Counted from the first letter of the stretch, positions 16,359 through 25,367 are shown. The stretch is DNA of 64,000 bases from Bin87 sp965220265 (GCA_965220265.1 CBDCPM010000002.1:124001-188000), one strand, 5' to 3'. The notes: generated by a model not told the origin, from the sequence alone. Program-made: numbers and translations.

Positions 16359-16664
16359 ATGGCCCTGTACATGGTGTCGCTGGAACACGCCCCGGAGCGA
16401 TGCCCCGGGGTTGACTTGGGCGTGCGCAACAGAGTTGTGCGGATGTCGGCGGAGTTGACCGCGACGCTGGCCAGCCGGGGTTGCGAGTACCGTGGTGGCT
16501 GGGTGGGGAAGTCCTCGCACCAGACGTGGCTGGTCCTGGACGGCCCGGACGCCCACGCGGTTGATGACGCCGTGATCGATATGGGCTTGGCCACTTGGAA
16601 CCGGACCGAGATATTTCCGATCATTACAATGGAAGAAGCCTTCGGAGGGCTACCCACGGACTGA
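16359..16664 (+). CDS. Small conserved protein, DUF3303-like
   Basis: The 101-residue protein has an alpha/beta dimeric-barrel look: MALYMVSLEHAPERC (first strand), a helix (VVRMSAELTATLASRG), then GGWVGKSSHQTWLVLDGPDAHAVDDA and IFPIITMEEAF. This resembles DUF3303 and similar single-domain ferredoxin-like proteins that bind small molecules or act as monooxygenase-like dimers. There are no catalytic residues I can name. It lies 44 bp after the cobalamin-binding gene and 73 bp before the Rieske gene on the same strand. Confidence 0.55.
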   Translation: MALYMVSLEHAPERCPGVDLGVRNRVVRMSAELTATLASRGCEYRGGWVGKSSHQTWLVLDGPDAHAVDDAVIDMGLATWNRTEIFPIITMEEAFGGLPTD

Positions 16665-16737
16665 CCACCGCCCAGGGCCAATAATCGTCGATTGAACGGC
16701 GACGGGTGATTGGGTGACACGCTGCAGGAGAAGGGCC

Positions 16738-17172
16738 ATGAGCGAAGACATCTACCACCGCCGTCGGCGAATGGTAACCGACCCCGCCGACATTGGGCGG
16801 AACAAAATGGCCCCGGCGCGCCAGGTAGACCTGGGGGCGGTCGGTGATTTCAAAGAACTTCCGGCTCGAGTGCGGTTGGAAAATGGCGAGGAGCACTGGC
16901 TGGCTAAGGCAAGGGACGGGCAATACCGCCTGCTGTCGATGGTGTGCCCGCACGCGTTCGGACGAGTGGTGAAGTGGGACAAGAGTTTTCTGTGCCCCGA
17001 CCACGGCTGGCGTTTTGAAGAAGGGCAGGGCGTGTGCGTGAACGGACCGCGGGCCCAGCTGTTCTACCACAATGTAAAGGTGGAAAACGGCCGGCTGGTT
17101 GCCCAGATTCCAGCGGACGACGATGCGGCCATTACCCACGCACCGCCGCCGACCTGGGCGGTGCCGAAGTAA
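16738..17172 (+). CDS. Rieske [2Fe-2S] domain protein
   Basis: The 144-residue protein carries a single Rieske domain: MVCPHAFGRVV (Cys-His pair) and FLCPDHGWRFE (Cys-x2-His pair) about 16 residues later, matching the CxH...CxxH ligand set. The domain occupies most of the protein and there is no oxygenase catalytic domain, so it would be an electron-transfer ferredoxin-like component. Start ATG 16738 follows CAGGAGAAGGGCC. The N-terminal 40 residues (HRRRRMVTDPADIG) are basic and not membrane-spanning. The redox partner is unknown. Confidence 0.85.
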   Translation: MSEDIYHRRRRMVTDPADIGRNKMAPARQVDLGAVGDFKELPARVRLENGEEHWLAKARDGQYRLLSMVCPHAFGRVVKWDKSFLCPDHGWRFEEGQGVCVNGPRAQLFYHNVKVENGRLVAQIPADDDAAITHAPPPTWAVPK

Positions 17173-17313
17173 CCATCTGGCCGGCGGGACGTTGTCCAAT
17201 ACCGTGCCCTCAACCGTCGAAAATTAGTCGGGCATGAGCGCGATTGGCAGGCCTTCTTGGGTTGCGGTTACCAGATTATAATGGTTATCAAATTTGATCC
17301 ATACGTCAATTTG

Positions 17314-17342
17314 TTGACAGGGTCTGACAACTAAATTACACT
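17314..17342 (+). promoter_or_regulatory. Sigma-70-type promoter for the DUF1800 operon
   Basis: TTGACA at 17314-17319 and TACACT at 17337-17342 are 17 bp apart in an unusually AT-rich stretch (17270-17345). The predicted start near 17349 leaves a leader of about 70 bases before ATG 17422, which has GGAAGGAGG in front. Confidence 0.65.
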
Positions 17343-17421
17343 ACTGCCAACCGTCGTAAGGCCGGGACCGGTACACAAAACCCGGCGAAAACGGCATAAA
17401 ATCGTAGGAAGGAGGCACAGG

Positions 17422-18822
17422 ATGTCACACAAGGATGACCTGGCACTGATGGCCCACCTGATGCGGCGCGCCGGTTTTAGCGCCAACCGCGGAGAGTTGG
17501 AGCGATGCGTTGCCCAGGGTTACGAAGCCACTGTGGAAGAGTTGATCGATCCGCCCGCAGACCGCGATGGTGGGAAGATGGCTCTCCTGCTCCGGTACCA
17601 CCCCAGCTTCTTGCTCCCGGGCGGCGTTCCCTTCTCTGGACAGGCCAACTGGATGTACAACATGATATCCAGCGATCGGCCCCTGGAAGAGAAGATCTCG
17701 CTGTTCTGGCACCACGTCTTTGCTACCGGCAACTCCAAGGTCGACAACTGCGACCAGTTGCTCGAGCAGATTGACATGCTGCGAGAGTACGGCATGGGCA
17801 ACTATCGGGACATGCTGATCGAGCTGTCCAAGAATCCGGCCATGATCTTCTGGCTGGACAACAACGAAAACCACCGGGACGCCGTGAACGAGAACTGGGG
17901 CCGCGAGCTGCTGGAGCTCTTCTCCCTGGGCGTTTCGAACTACACCGAGGTTGACGTACGCGAGTGCTCGCGGGCATTCACCGGCTGGACCATTCAGGCC
18001 AAGCTGCCGCGGGCTCCCTACGGCCGCTATCCCTGGAAGTTCGCCTACAAGGATGAGGACCACGACTACGGCGAAAAGACCTTCCTGGGTGAGACCGGCG
18101 ACCTCAACGGTGAGGACATCATCGACATCATCCTGAAGCAGCCGGCCACCTCCCGCTTCATCTGCCGCCATCTCTACAACTTCTTCGTCGCCGATGAGCC
18201 CCAGGTTCCCGCTTGGACCATCGAGCCGGGTCGGGACGAGGACGCGCTGGACGAGATGTGCCAGGTGTTCGAGGACTCCGGGTTTGAAATGAAGCCCGTT
18301 CTGCGCCACATGTTCAACTCCCAGTGGTTCAAGGACGCACGGTTCCAGAAGATCAAGAGCCCGGCCGAAGTGGTCGCCGGCACGCTGCGCATGGTTGGCC
18401 TGTTCCAGAACCCGGACCCCGGCGTACTGGACATCGGCAAGGAGCCCACCTACATGGGCCAGTCCATTCTGGACCCGCCGTCGGTGGAAGGCTGGCACAC
18501 CGGCCTGGAGTGGATCAACTCCGGCGCCCTGTTGGCCCGCATCAACTTTGTGGCTGACCGGGTGTCTGACTCTGAACTGCCCGGCATGCGCGACATCATC
18601 GACCGGATGCGCAACGAAGGCGTGGAAACTCCTGACCATCTCCTCGATGCCTGCACGGACTACATGGGCTTCGTCGAACTGAGCGAAGAGACCCGCGGCC
18701 AGCTGGCCGAGCACATCCGCTCCGGCGGGAACGTCGACTGGTCCGATTACGCCGGTACCGCCACCCGTGTTGGCGAGACCATGGCCCTGATCAGCGCCAC
18801 CACCGAATACCAGTTCGGCTAA
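17422..18822 (+). CDS. DUF1800 family protein
   Basis: The 466-residue protein matches DUF1800: LMRRAGFSANRGELERCVAQGYEATVEELID at the N-terminus, WMYNMISSDRPLEEKISLFWHHVFAT, ENWGRELLELFSLGV and SFIL-like PPSVEGWHTGLEWI further on. It has no obvious signal peptide, unlike some secreted members. DUF1800 genes nearly always precede DUF1501 genes, as here. The pair is of unknown biochemical function, although an extracytoplasmic sulfatase or phosphatase-like role has been suggested from the DUF1501 fold. Base composition shows high codon bias (C-ending codons), suggesting strong expression. Confidence 0.9.
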   Translation: MSHKDDLALMAHLMRRAGFSANRGELERCVAQGYEATVEELIDPPADRDGGKMALLLRYHPSFLLPGGVPFSGQANWMYNMISSDRPLEEKISLFWHHVFATGNSKVDNCDQLLEQIDMLREYGMGNYRDMLIELSKNPAMIFWLDNNENHRDAVNENWGRELLELFSLGVSNYTEVDVRECSRAFTGWTIQAKLPRAPYGRYPWKFAYKDEDHDYGEKTFLGETGDLNGEDIIDIILKQPATSRFICRHLYNFFVADEPQVPAWTIEPGRDEDALDEMCQVFEDSGFEMKPVLRHMFNSQWFKDARFQKIKSPAEVVAGTLRMVGLFQNPDPGVLDIGKEPTYMGQSILDPPSVEGWHTGLEWINSGALLARINFVADRVSDSELPGMRDIIDRMRNEGVETPDHLLDACTDYMGFVELSEETRGQLAEHIRSGGNVDWSDYAGTATRVGETMALISATTEYQFG

Positions 18823-18936
18823 ACCCAATCGCACATCGGACGGAGCGGCTCCACTGGACCGACCCGAAAGGCCGTGACTGCTCCGTCCCCAAGCGCCCCC
18901 ACTCACCCTGAAGGCAAAACACAAGGAGCATGCACA

Positions 18937-20070
18937 ATGACCTCCACCAAGAAAGATCCGGTCATCGTGGTCTTGCAGCTCACCGGCGGCAACGACTATT
19001 TCAACACGGTGATCCCTTACAACGATTCGTCGTACTACGACAATCGGCCGACCATCCATTACCAGCGGGAAGACATCATCCCCATTAATGATGAGTTGGG
19101 CCTCGCGCCCACCATGGGTCCTTTGAAGGAAATGTTTGACGCGGGTAAGGTTGCCATCATTCACGGCATCGGCTACGCCGACAGCCCTCGTTCCCACTTC
19201 CGCAGCATGGACATCTGGCACACCTGCGAGCCCGACAAAGTCGGCACCGAAGGCTGGGCGGGCCGCGTCGCTCGCGAGATGGACCCGGGCAAAGAAAACG
19301 TCCTGACCGCCATCAACTTCGGCCACGGTCTGCCCCGCGCGCTGGCCGTCCCCGGCGTCCCGGTAGCAGCCATTGCTGACCTGAACACCTATGGCTTGCT
19401 GACTGGCATTGAGAACGTTGACCAGCGTTCCAGGGCTCTCGACATCTTCTCGAAGATGTACTCTCCCACCATCGGTGGCAGCTACGTCAATGACTACCTG
19501 CGGTCCACTGGCACGGACGCGATGATCGGCGCCGACATCGTCAAGGTCGCGCCGGAGCAGTACTCCAGCAACGTGGAATATCCCAACAGCCCCATCGCCC
19601 ATCACCTGCGCGACATTGCTCAGGTCTACATGGCCGACCTGGGCACCAAGATCTTCTACACCCAGCATGCCAGCTTCGACACCCATGCTGGTGAGGCCGC
19701 GGCGCACCCGCAGCTGTGGAAGGAAATTTCCGAGGGCGTCAGCGCGTTCTTCCAGGACATGAAGGAGCACAACACTGGCGAGAACATCGTGATGTATATG
19801 TTCTCCGAGTTCGGTCGCCGCGTCCGTGACAATGGCTCCGGCACCGACCACGGCGCCGCCGGCGCTGCCTTCGTCATCGGCGACCCGATTCAGGGTGGCT
19901 TCTACGGCCAGTACCCCTCCCGGAAGGCCGAGGATCTGGAGCAGGGCGACCTGGTTCCCAACTACGATTTCCGCGGCGCTTACACCAGCATCGTCGAGGA
20001 CTGGCTGGGCATGGACGCCAACCCCATCGTCAACGGCGCCTTCCCGAAGATGAACTTCATCAAGAAGTAG
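18937..20070 (+). CDS. DUF1501 family protein
   Basis: The 377-residue protein has the DUF1501 hallmarks: PVIVVLQLTGGNDYFNTVIPY, SPRSHFRSMDIWHT, and the metal-site-like stretch ASFDTHAGEAAAHPQLWKEI followed by FSEFGRRVRDNGSGTDHGAAGA, near residue 300. This resembles the alkaline-phosphatase/sulfatase superfamily, so hydrolase activity is plausible. No Tat or Sec signal is visible at the chosen start, ATG 18937 behind AAGGAG; an in-frame GTG upstream (18874) would add an unlikely 21 residues. It follows DUF1800 by 114 bp and shares its optimised codon use. Confidence 0.9.
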   Translation: MTSTKKDPVIVVLQLTGGNDYFNTVIPYNDSSYYDNRPTIHYQREDIIPINDELGLAPTMGPLKEMFDAGKVAIIHGIGYADSPRSHFRSMDIWHTCEPDKVGTEGWAGRVAREMDPGKENVLTAINFGHGLPRALAVPGVPVAAIADLNTYGLLTGIENVDQRSRALDIFSKMYSPTIGGSYVNDYLRSTGTDAMIGADIVKVAPEQYSSNVEYPNSPIAHHLRDIAQVYMADLGTKIFYTQHASFDTHAGEAAAHPQLWKEISEGVSAFFQDMKEHNTGENIVMYMFSEFGRRVRDNGSGTDHGAAGAAFVIGDPIQGGFYGQYPSRKAEDLEQGDLVPNYDFRGAYTSIVEDWLGMDANPIVNGAFPKMNFIKK

Positions 20071-20155
20071 GCCCACAAGGTCAGAATAGCAGCGGCGGCG
20101 CGGTGAGCAGTTGCGCCGCCGCTCTGACTAACGACTCTCAATTGGAGGATTAACT

Positions 20156-21205
20156 ATGCCTCAGAATACCGTAGCAAGCGGTCGGGCATGGCTTTACGTC
20201 AAAAATGTTGGCCGTCAGGGTCAGGTGGGCATGGGCTTCAGCCAGCCGGTGGGCGTGGCAGCTTTGCCGGACGGAGTGATGTTTATCGCCAATCGCGGCG
20301 GTGAGCAGAACCCCAGCGCTCGCATCACCAAGTGCACAATCGGTAACATCGACGGCAAGGGCGGCGAGGAGTTCCTGGGCGAATTCGGCCGGGAAGGCGC
20401 TGCCTACCAGTCCAACTCGCGGGGCCTGTTCGAGTGGATTACCGGAATTGCTATCGATGCCGCCGGTAATGTGTACGCTTCCGACGAGTGGAAGAACATG
20501 ATCGCCGTGTTCGACGCCGAGGGTAACGTGCAGAAGCAATGGGGCGAAGCCGGTGAAGGCGAGGGCCAGCTGAGCGGCGCCGCCGGATTGGCTTTCGACG
20601 CCGACGACAACCTCTGGGTAGTCTCGTCCAAGACCAGCCGTGTACAGAAGTTCACCAAGGATGGTGAGTACCTGGGCGGCTTTGGCGTCAAAGGCAACGG
20701 TCTAGAGGATCTGGAAATGCCTTCCGGCATCGGCATCGACAACAGCGGCGATATTTATGTTGCGGACTGGGGTAACCACCGGGTACAGAAGTACACCGCC
20801 GGCGGCACCCACCTGGCGACCTTCGGCAGTCGGGGCACCCGCTCCGGTGAGTTGAACCACCCGCTGGACGTCGACATCGATAACGACGGCGACGTTTACG
20901 TGGCCGACTGGCTCAACGAACGCGTGGTGATCTACGATGCCAGCACGCGACCCATGGCCTACCTGGAAGGCGACGCAACCGAGGTTTCGGAGTGGGGCGA
21001 CCTCTCCCTCAACGCCAACCCCGACATGGTCAAGGCCCGCCGCCGGGTTCCCGACCTGGAGCAGCAGCAGCGCACTTTCCGCATGCCCATGGGTGTGACG
21101 TTTGACCGGGCGAACAACCGCCTGCTGGTGTGCGACACTCTGCGCTCCCGGTTGCAGATTTACCAGAAGGACGAGTCGTACCTGGACCCGCAGTTCAACC
21201 TGTAA
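20156..21205 (+). CDS. NHL-repeat beta-propeller protein
   Basis: The 349-residue protein is built from about six NHL-type blades, e.g. GIAIDAAGNVYASDEWKNMIAVFD, GLAFDADDNLWVVSSKTSRVQKFT, GIGIDNSGDIYVADWGNHRVQKYT and DVDIDNDGDVYVADWLNERVVIYD. No signal peptide or transmembrane segment is evident. NHL propellers bind proteins, RNA or ligands; here the position as third gene of a DUF1800-DUF1501 operon suggests a complex with those proteins. ATG 20156 follows TTGGAGG. A strong terminator lies 45 bp after the stop. Confidence 0.88.
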   Translation: MPQNTVASGRAWLYVKNVGRQGQVGMGFSQPVGVAALPDGVMFIANRGGEQNPSARITKCTIGNIDGKGGEEFLGEFGREGAAYQSNSRGLFEWITGIAIDAAGNVYASDEWKNMIAVFDAEGNVQKQWGEAGEGEGQLSGAAGLAFDADDNLWVVSSKTSRVQKFTKDGEYLGGFGVKGNGLEDLEMPSGIGIDNSGDIYVADWGNHRVQKYTAGGTHLATFGSRGTRSGELNHPLDVDIDNDGDVYVADWLNERVVIYDASTRPMAYLEGDATEVSEWGDLSLNANPDMVKARRRVPDLEQQQRTFRMPMGVTFDRANNRLLVCDTLRSRLQIYQKDESYLDPQFNL

Positions 21206-21249
21206 TCGGGAGAGCAGTCCAGGAAGTCGACCACCACTATTCCCCGGGG

Positions 21250-21287
21250 AACCGGCGCTACCTCACCCGTAGCGCCGGTTCTTTTTG
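21250..21287 (+). terminator. Rho-independent terminator of the DUF1800-DUF1501-NHL operon
   Basis: AACCGGCGCTA (21250-21260) pairs perfectly with TAGCGCCGGTT (21270-21280), followed by CTTTTTG. The 11-bp GC-rich stem plus T-run is a classic terminator. Confidence 0.9.
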
Positions 21288-21302
21288 CATCTGGCGATGC
21301 GA

Positions 21303-21329
21303 AAGGGGCGGGTCTCAAACCCGCCCCTT
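21303..21329 (-). terminator. Hairpin downstream of the thioesterase gene
   Basis: AAGGGGCGGGT and ACCCGCCCCTT form an 11-bp stem around CTCAA. On the minus strand it is followed by only a short T-run (TTTC), so it may be a weak terminator or a transcript-stabilising hairpin. It is similar in design to hairpins at 27059, 46010 and 51211. Confidence 0.5.
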
Positions 21330-21352
21330 ATCCTGTGGCGCGGCCGGGCGGG

Positions 21353-21772
21353 CTAAAGCTCGCGAGTGTGACTGTCATCGCCACCTCCGCGGTTGGTTGC
21401 TTCGGGCGGCAAGGTGATAATAGCCCTGCGGTGAGTCCCGACGCCAATGGTGCGGTCGCCGTCGAGTGCTTCCACCTTGAAATAGAGCCACCGGCCGTCG
21501 ATACGCTCCAACTCGGCTACGGCTACTACCGTGGCTCCGATATCTGCGCCGGCCACGTGGCGGATGTTGACCTCAAACCCCACCGTGGATTGCTCGGGCG
21601 GGAGATGGTTCAGCACCGCTCGCTGCGAAGCCTGCTCCATGGCCCGAATCATGGAAGGTGTGCTGAGCTTGGTGATGTGGGGCGCTACGTTGTGTTCGCA
21701 TACCAACACTTCCCGCCGGCCGATCAGGCCAGGCGACAGTTCTGTTTCCCGGTTACCAGTGTTTTCAGTCAT
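21353..21772 (-). CDS. FlK-like hotdog thioesterase
   Basis: The 139-residue protein matches the fluoroacetyl-CoA thioesterase (FlK)-like hotdog family: VLVCEHNVAPHITKLSTPSMIRAMEQASQRAV (the NxAPH...TP...ME catalytic region), VGFEVNIRHVAGADIGATVVAVAELERIDGRWLYFKVEALDG. In FlK the conserved Thr, Glu and His form the catalytic triad; T, E and H are present in comparable positions. Members remove unwanted acyl-CoAs. It stands alone and diverges from argF across a 176-bp gap. Confidence 0.85.
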   Translation of the reverse strand: MTENTGNRETELSPGLIGRREVLVCEHNVAPHITKLSTPSMIRAMEQASQRAVLNHLPPEQSTVGFEVNIRHVAGADIGATVVAVAELERIDGRWLYFKVEALDGDRTIGVGTHRRAIITLPPEATNRGGGDDSHTREL

Positions 21773-21948
21773 CGTTACTCCTGTGACGTGGCTTCGGACC
21801 TCTGCGTCGGCGGGCCGTATGCTATCATATTGATGCTGTCCATTTGGTGACGCTGAATCGAGCCTTGCGCCGCAGTCGCGCCCGATGCGGTGGCGTCCAT
21901 CACAGTGGATAACTTACTCTCCCGTTCAAGTTCCACGGGACGCAGAAT

Positions 21949-22881
21949 ATGAACGCCAAGCGCGATTTCCTATCCATAACCGACATATCGCCCGAGGAGA
22001 CGCGCCGGCTCATTGACCGAGCGCAAGAGTTGAAAGCGGCACCCCCGGGGAATGCCAACCCGCTGGCCGGCAAGAGGGTGGCGCTGCTGTTTGAAAAGCC
22101 TTCTCTGCGGACCCGAGTCAGTTTCCAAATCGGGATAGCGGAACTGGGCGGGTTCAGCCTGTATATGGGCCAGGACGAGGTGGGACTGGGGAAGCGTGAA
22201 CCGGTGGCTGACGTGGCGCGAGTATTGAGCGGGTACGTGGACTGCATTGTAGCCCGCGTCAATGCCCACGATTCGCTGGTGGGATTGGCGGAGTATGGCG
22301 GCGTGCCGGTGATAAACGCACTTTCCGACGTGGAGCATCCGTGCCAAACCATGGCCGATCTGCTGACCATTGCGGAGACCCACGGGAAGACCGATGGATT
22401 GAACCTGGCCTACATCGGCGATGGAAACAACGTGGCACGCAGTCTCTGTTTGGGCGCTCCAGCTGTGGGAATTAATTTTGCCATCGCCGCGCCCCATGGC
22501 TATCAGTTGGAAGAGGCGGTGTTTGACGATGCCGCGGAGCGGGGGGTGCGTGCCGATGGAGGGCCCCGACCCACTGTGCATCCACTGGTGAAGCCGGAAG
22601 ACGCCGTGATCGATGCCAATGTCGTGTATACGGACGTCTGGACCAGCATGGGAGACGAGGCAGAGGCTCATGAACGCATCAGGGCTTTCCAGGGTTACAC
22701 CGTGGACGGGGCGCTGATGGCCCAGGCGGCGCCGGGGGCGTGCTTCATGCACGATATGCCGGCGCACTACGGTGAAGAGGTGCCCCCCGGGATGCTGGAA
22801 CACCCACAGTCGGTCGCGTACCAGCAGGCGCACAACCGATTGCACGCGCAGAAGGCGGTTTTGGAATTCCTGCTGGCGTGA
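21949..22881 (+). CDS. argF: Ornithine carbamoyltransferase
   Basis: The 310-residue protein has the carbamoyl-phosphate motif in FEKPSLRTRVSF, HPCQTMADLLTI, DGNNVARSL and VYTDVWTSMGDE (the SMG loop that binds ornithine), and FMHDMPAHYGEEV near the C-terminus, where the classical HCLP has become HDMP. The length fits ArgF. The HDMP variant occurs in several bacterial OTCases, but an N-acetylornithine or other transcarbamylase cannot be excluded. No other arg genes are nearby. The start ATG 21949 follows a weak RBS. Confidence 0.88.
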   Translation: MNAKRDFLSITDISPEETRRLIDRAQELKAAPPGNANPLAGKRVALLFEKPSLRTRVSFQIGIAELGGFSLYMGQDEVGLGKREPVADVARVLSGYVDCIVARVNAHDSLVGLAEYGGVPVINALSDVEHPCQTMADLLTIAETHGKTDGLNLAYIGDGNNVARSLCLGAPAVGINFAIAAPHGYQLEEAVFDDAAERGVRADGGPRPTVHPLVKPEDAVIDANVVYTDVWTSMGDEAEAHERIRAFQGYTVDGALMAQAAPGACFMHDMPAHYGEEVPPGMLEHPQSVAYQQAHNRLHAQKAVLEFLLA

Positions 22882-22999
22882 TACGTTACGCGCCGGCGTA
22901 CTGAGCAGCGGAAGTCGGCTGCCACCGGAGGCATCTTCGACGAGCCGGTGTTGGTCACCGGCCTGCATACGCGACACATAGGATCTAAGTTGACAATCT

Positions 23000-24625
23000 A
23001 TGACTACCGTCGAATTTGACCAGGAAACGCCCGAAAGGGACGACGAGTTGCAGGATACGCCTGAAACAGACGACGGGCTGCAGGATACGCCTGAAACAGA
23101 CGACGGGCTGCAGGATACGCCTGAAACAGACGACGAGCTGCAGGATACGCCGGTGAGTCGGGTACCGATGCTGACGGTGGACCCGATGGTGGCGATCATC
23201 GGCCGCCCGAACGTCGGCAAGTCTTCGCTGTTCAACCGCATACTGTCGCGTCGTCACGCTATCGTGTCCGAAGTGGCCGGGACGACGCGCGACCGCCTGA
23301 TCGCCCGCGCAGCGTGGAAAGGCCGGCCATTCCTGCTGATCGACACCGGGGGTCTGGAAGATGACCCGGATGGACACATTCCCCAGCGGGTCCAGCAGCA
23401 GGCCGACATGGCCATGGGCGCCGCCGACGTGATTGTGTTTCTCACCGACGCCATTGAGGGTGTCACTGCGACGGATGAGGCGGTGGCGCAGAGGCTGCGG
23501 CGTACGGACAAGCCCATTCTGCTTGCCGTCAACAAGGTGGATAACGACAACCGGGAACTTGCCGCGGCAGAGTTTTACGGGTTGGGGATCAACGAAACGG
23601 CGTTCATCTCCGCGTACCACAACTACGGCGTATACGATCTGTTGGAACGGATCGTTGAGCTGCTGCCGAGGCAGGAATTCGCCGATCTGTGGGAGGACGG
23701 TTCCAGTGGGGAGATTGCAGCCGACGACGACTGGTGGGAAGAGGATGAAGCCGAGGATCCCGTTGAAGAATGGGTGCCGCCTACGGAATTGAGCTTGTCC
23801 ATCGTCGGACGTACCAACGTGGGCAAGTCGATGCTGACGAACGCCATAATTGGCGAGGAACGCAGCATTGTCAGTCCGGTTGCCGGCACCACGCGCGATG
23901 CGCTGGACACGGCGATATCGTATCGGGACCACGTCATCACGCTGGTGGACACAGCGGGGATCAGGCGGCCGGGTCAGGTGGAGCGCGGGATCGAACGCTA
24001 CAGCGTTCTGCGGGCGGTGAACGCCGTGCACCGCAGCGACATCACGCTGCTGATCACCGATGCCACCGAGTTGGCGACGGCGCAAGACGCGCACATCGCC
24101 GGTTTGGCGTGGGACACCAATAGGGGCCTGATCGTAGTTGTGAACAAGTGGGACCTGGTGAACCGCAACCGTTTCCGCATGGAACGGTGCCTGCATCGGG
24201 TACGGGAGCGGCTTCACTTCATGCCGTACGTTCCGGTGTGCTTCACGTCGGCGCTCACCGGCGAGGGTATCGATGATCTGCTGGATAACGCGCTATCGCT
24301 CTGGCAGGAGCGTCAGAAACGGGTCCCGTTCCGCGACCTGCAATACCTGCTTGCCGACGCGGTTTCCACCCACACCCCACCCTCTCAGCGGGGGAATATA
24401 CGCAACCGCCTGCGCATTCGACGGGCGCGGCAGGTGGGCGTCAATCCGCCGACCTTCGTGTTTTCGGTCAATGACCCCAGGCTGCTGCACTTTTCGTACC
24501 GGCGTTACCTGGAAAACCAAATTCGCGATCGGTTCGGATTCGACCGGACGCATCTGCGGTTGATTTTTCGGCCGGAGCGCGCGGACAGACCCTCACGGTC
24601 CGGCATTCGTAACCGCACCAGGTAG
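23000..24625 (+). CDS. der: Ribosome assembly GTPase Der with acidic repeat extension
   Basis: The 541-residue protein has two tandem GTPase domains and a KH-like C-terminus: first P-loop GRPNVGKSS (residues 68-76) with GTTRDR and NKVDNDN; second P-loop GRTNVGKSM with GTTRDALD, DTAGIRR and NKWDLV. Der is needed for late 50S assembly. Two additions are unusual: an acidic N-terminal extension made of four 10-residue repeats (ETDDGLQDTP type, residues 12-51), and an acidic linker (ADDDWWEEDEAEDPVEEW) between the domains. ATG 23000 is the only start that includes the repeats; ATG 23168 would give a normal-length Der. The PlsY gene starts 10 bp downstream. Confidence 0.95.
   Translation: MTTVEFDQETPERDDELQDTPETDDGLQDTPETDDGLQDTPETDDELQDTPVSRVPMLTVDPMVAIIGRPNVGKSSLFNRILSRRHAIVSEVAGTTRDRLIARAAWKGRPFLLIDTGGLEDDPDGHIPQRVQQQADMAMGAADVIVFLTDAIEGVTATDEAVAQRLRRTDKPILLAVNKVDNDNRELAAAEFYGLGINETAFISAYHNYGVYDLLERIVELLPRQEFADLWEDGSSGEIAADDDWWEEDEAEDPVEEWVPPTELSLSIVGRTNVGKSMLTNAIIGEERSIVSPVAGTTRDALDTAISYRDHVITLVDTAGIRRPGQVERGIERYSVLRAVNAVHRSDITLLITDATELATAQDAHIAGLAWDTNRGLIVVVNKWDLVNRNRFRMERCLHRVRERLHFMPYVPVCFTSALTGEGIDDLLDNALSLWQERQKRVPFRDLQYLLADAVSTHTPPSQRGNIRNRLRIRRARQVGVNPPTFVFSVNDPRLLHFSYRRYLENQIRDRFGFDRTHLRLIFRPERADRPSRSGIRNRTR
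23033..23152 (+). repeat. Four tandem 30-bp repeats at the 5' end of der
   Basis: Four units of 30 bp encode E-x-D-D-x-L-Q-D-T-P. The middle two are nearly identical in DNA, the outer two slightly diverged. Being a multiple of three, copy-number change would keep the frame. It is a coding repeat and not a CRISPR array. Confidence 0.85.
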
Positions 24626-24635
24626 TCGGTTGGTC

Positions 24636-25367
24636 ATGACCCTGCTACGCCGAGCGTCGTACGCCACTTTGGCGATGCTGGTCGTCTTGCCGATCCTGGC
24701 GGTGGCCGGGGTTACGCTGATCGGCGTTGGCGATCAGGAGGCGCCGCTGCCGCTGTTGTACATCTCCGTATGCGTGATCGCGTACTTGGTGGGCTCCATG
24801 TCCTGGGGTTATATCTTCGTAAACCTGACCATGGGGGCAGATATCCGCGATTTCGGCAGCGGCCGGACGGGAATGTCCAACATACTGCGGACCTCCGGGC
24901 GCAAAGCTGCGGCGGTGGTGTTCGTGTTGGACGCGGGCAAAGGTGTGCTGGCCGTGATATTAGCGAGGGCAGTGATCGGGCTGGGTGAAGCAGAGGTGGC
25001 GGCAGCGCTCTTGTCGCTATGTGGGCACAATTGGCCGATCTTCCTGCGCTTCCGCGGAGGACGCGGCATTCTGCCGGGGTTGGGCGCGCTGTCAGTGATG
25101 GCTCCCTGGGTTGCCCTGGCAGGTGGGTCGCTGTTTCTCGTTATCACGCTGTCCAGCCGGATATTGTCGTTGGGCAGCATCGCCGGGACGCTAACGGTGG
25201 CGGTTCTGAGCCTTGCCCTGATGCTGCTGATCGGGCACAGTCAAATTTACACCCTGTACGCATGTATCGGCGGAGCGGTGATCATCTGGCAGCATCGGGA
25301 CAACATTCGGCGCATCGCGAACGGAACTGAACGAAGGCTGGGCATGCCGGCAGTGCGTAATCGCTAA
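24636..25367 (+). CDS. plsY: Glycerol-3-phosphate acyltransferase
   Basis: The 243-residue membrane protein has the PlsY motifs: YLVGSMSWGYIFVNLTMGADIRDFGSGRTGMSNILRT (motif 1, with GSxxxG and a glycine-rich loop), LCGHNWPIFLRFRGGRGI (motif 2) and the third loop near the C-terminus. It transfers an acyl group from acyl phosphate to glycerol-3-phosphate at the membrane. It is longer at the N-terminus than E. coli PlsY by one extra helix (residues 6-28). ATG 24636 is used; TTG 24630 is also possible. It follows der closely and may be co-transcribed. Confidence 0.9.
   Translation: MTLLRRASYATLAMLVVLPILAVAGVTLIGVGDQEAPLPLLYISVCVIAYLVGSMSWGYIFVNLTMGADIRDFGSGRTGMSNILRTSGRKAAAVVFVLDAGKGVLAVILARAVIGLGEAEVAAALLSLCGHNWPIFLRFRGGRGILPGLGALSVMAPWVALAGGSLFLVITLSSRILSLGSIAGTLTVAVLSLALMLLIGHSQIYTLYACIGGAVIIWQHRDNIRRIANGTERRLGMPAVRNR

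Noticed and set aside
17425..20076. Long minus-strand ORF of 883 codons
   Set aside because: It is the antisense shadow of DUF1800 and DUF1501, caused by their strong codon bias; its residues show no family.
23033..23152. 30-bp repeats as a possible CRISPR array
   Set aside because: Repeats are directly adjacent with no spacers and lie in frame within the Der coding sequence; no cas genes.
21970..23241. Minus-strand ORF of 423 codons over argF and der
   Set aside because: Shadow frame; the repeated residues arise from the der 30-bp repeat read in antisense.
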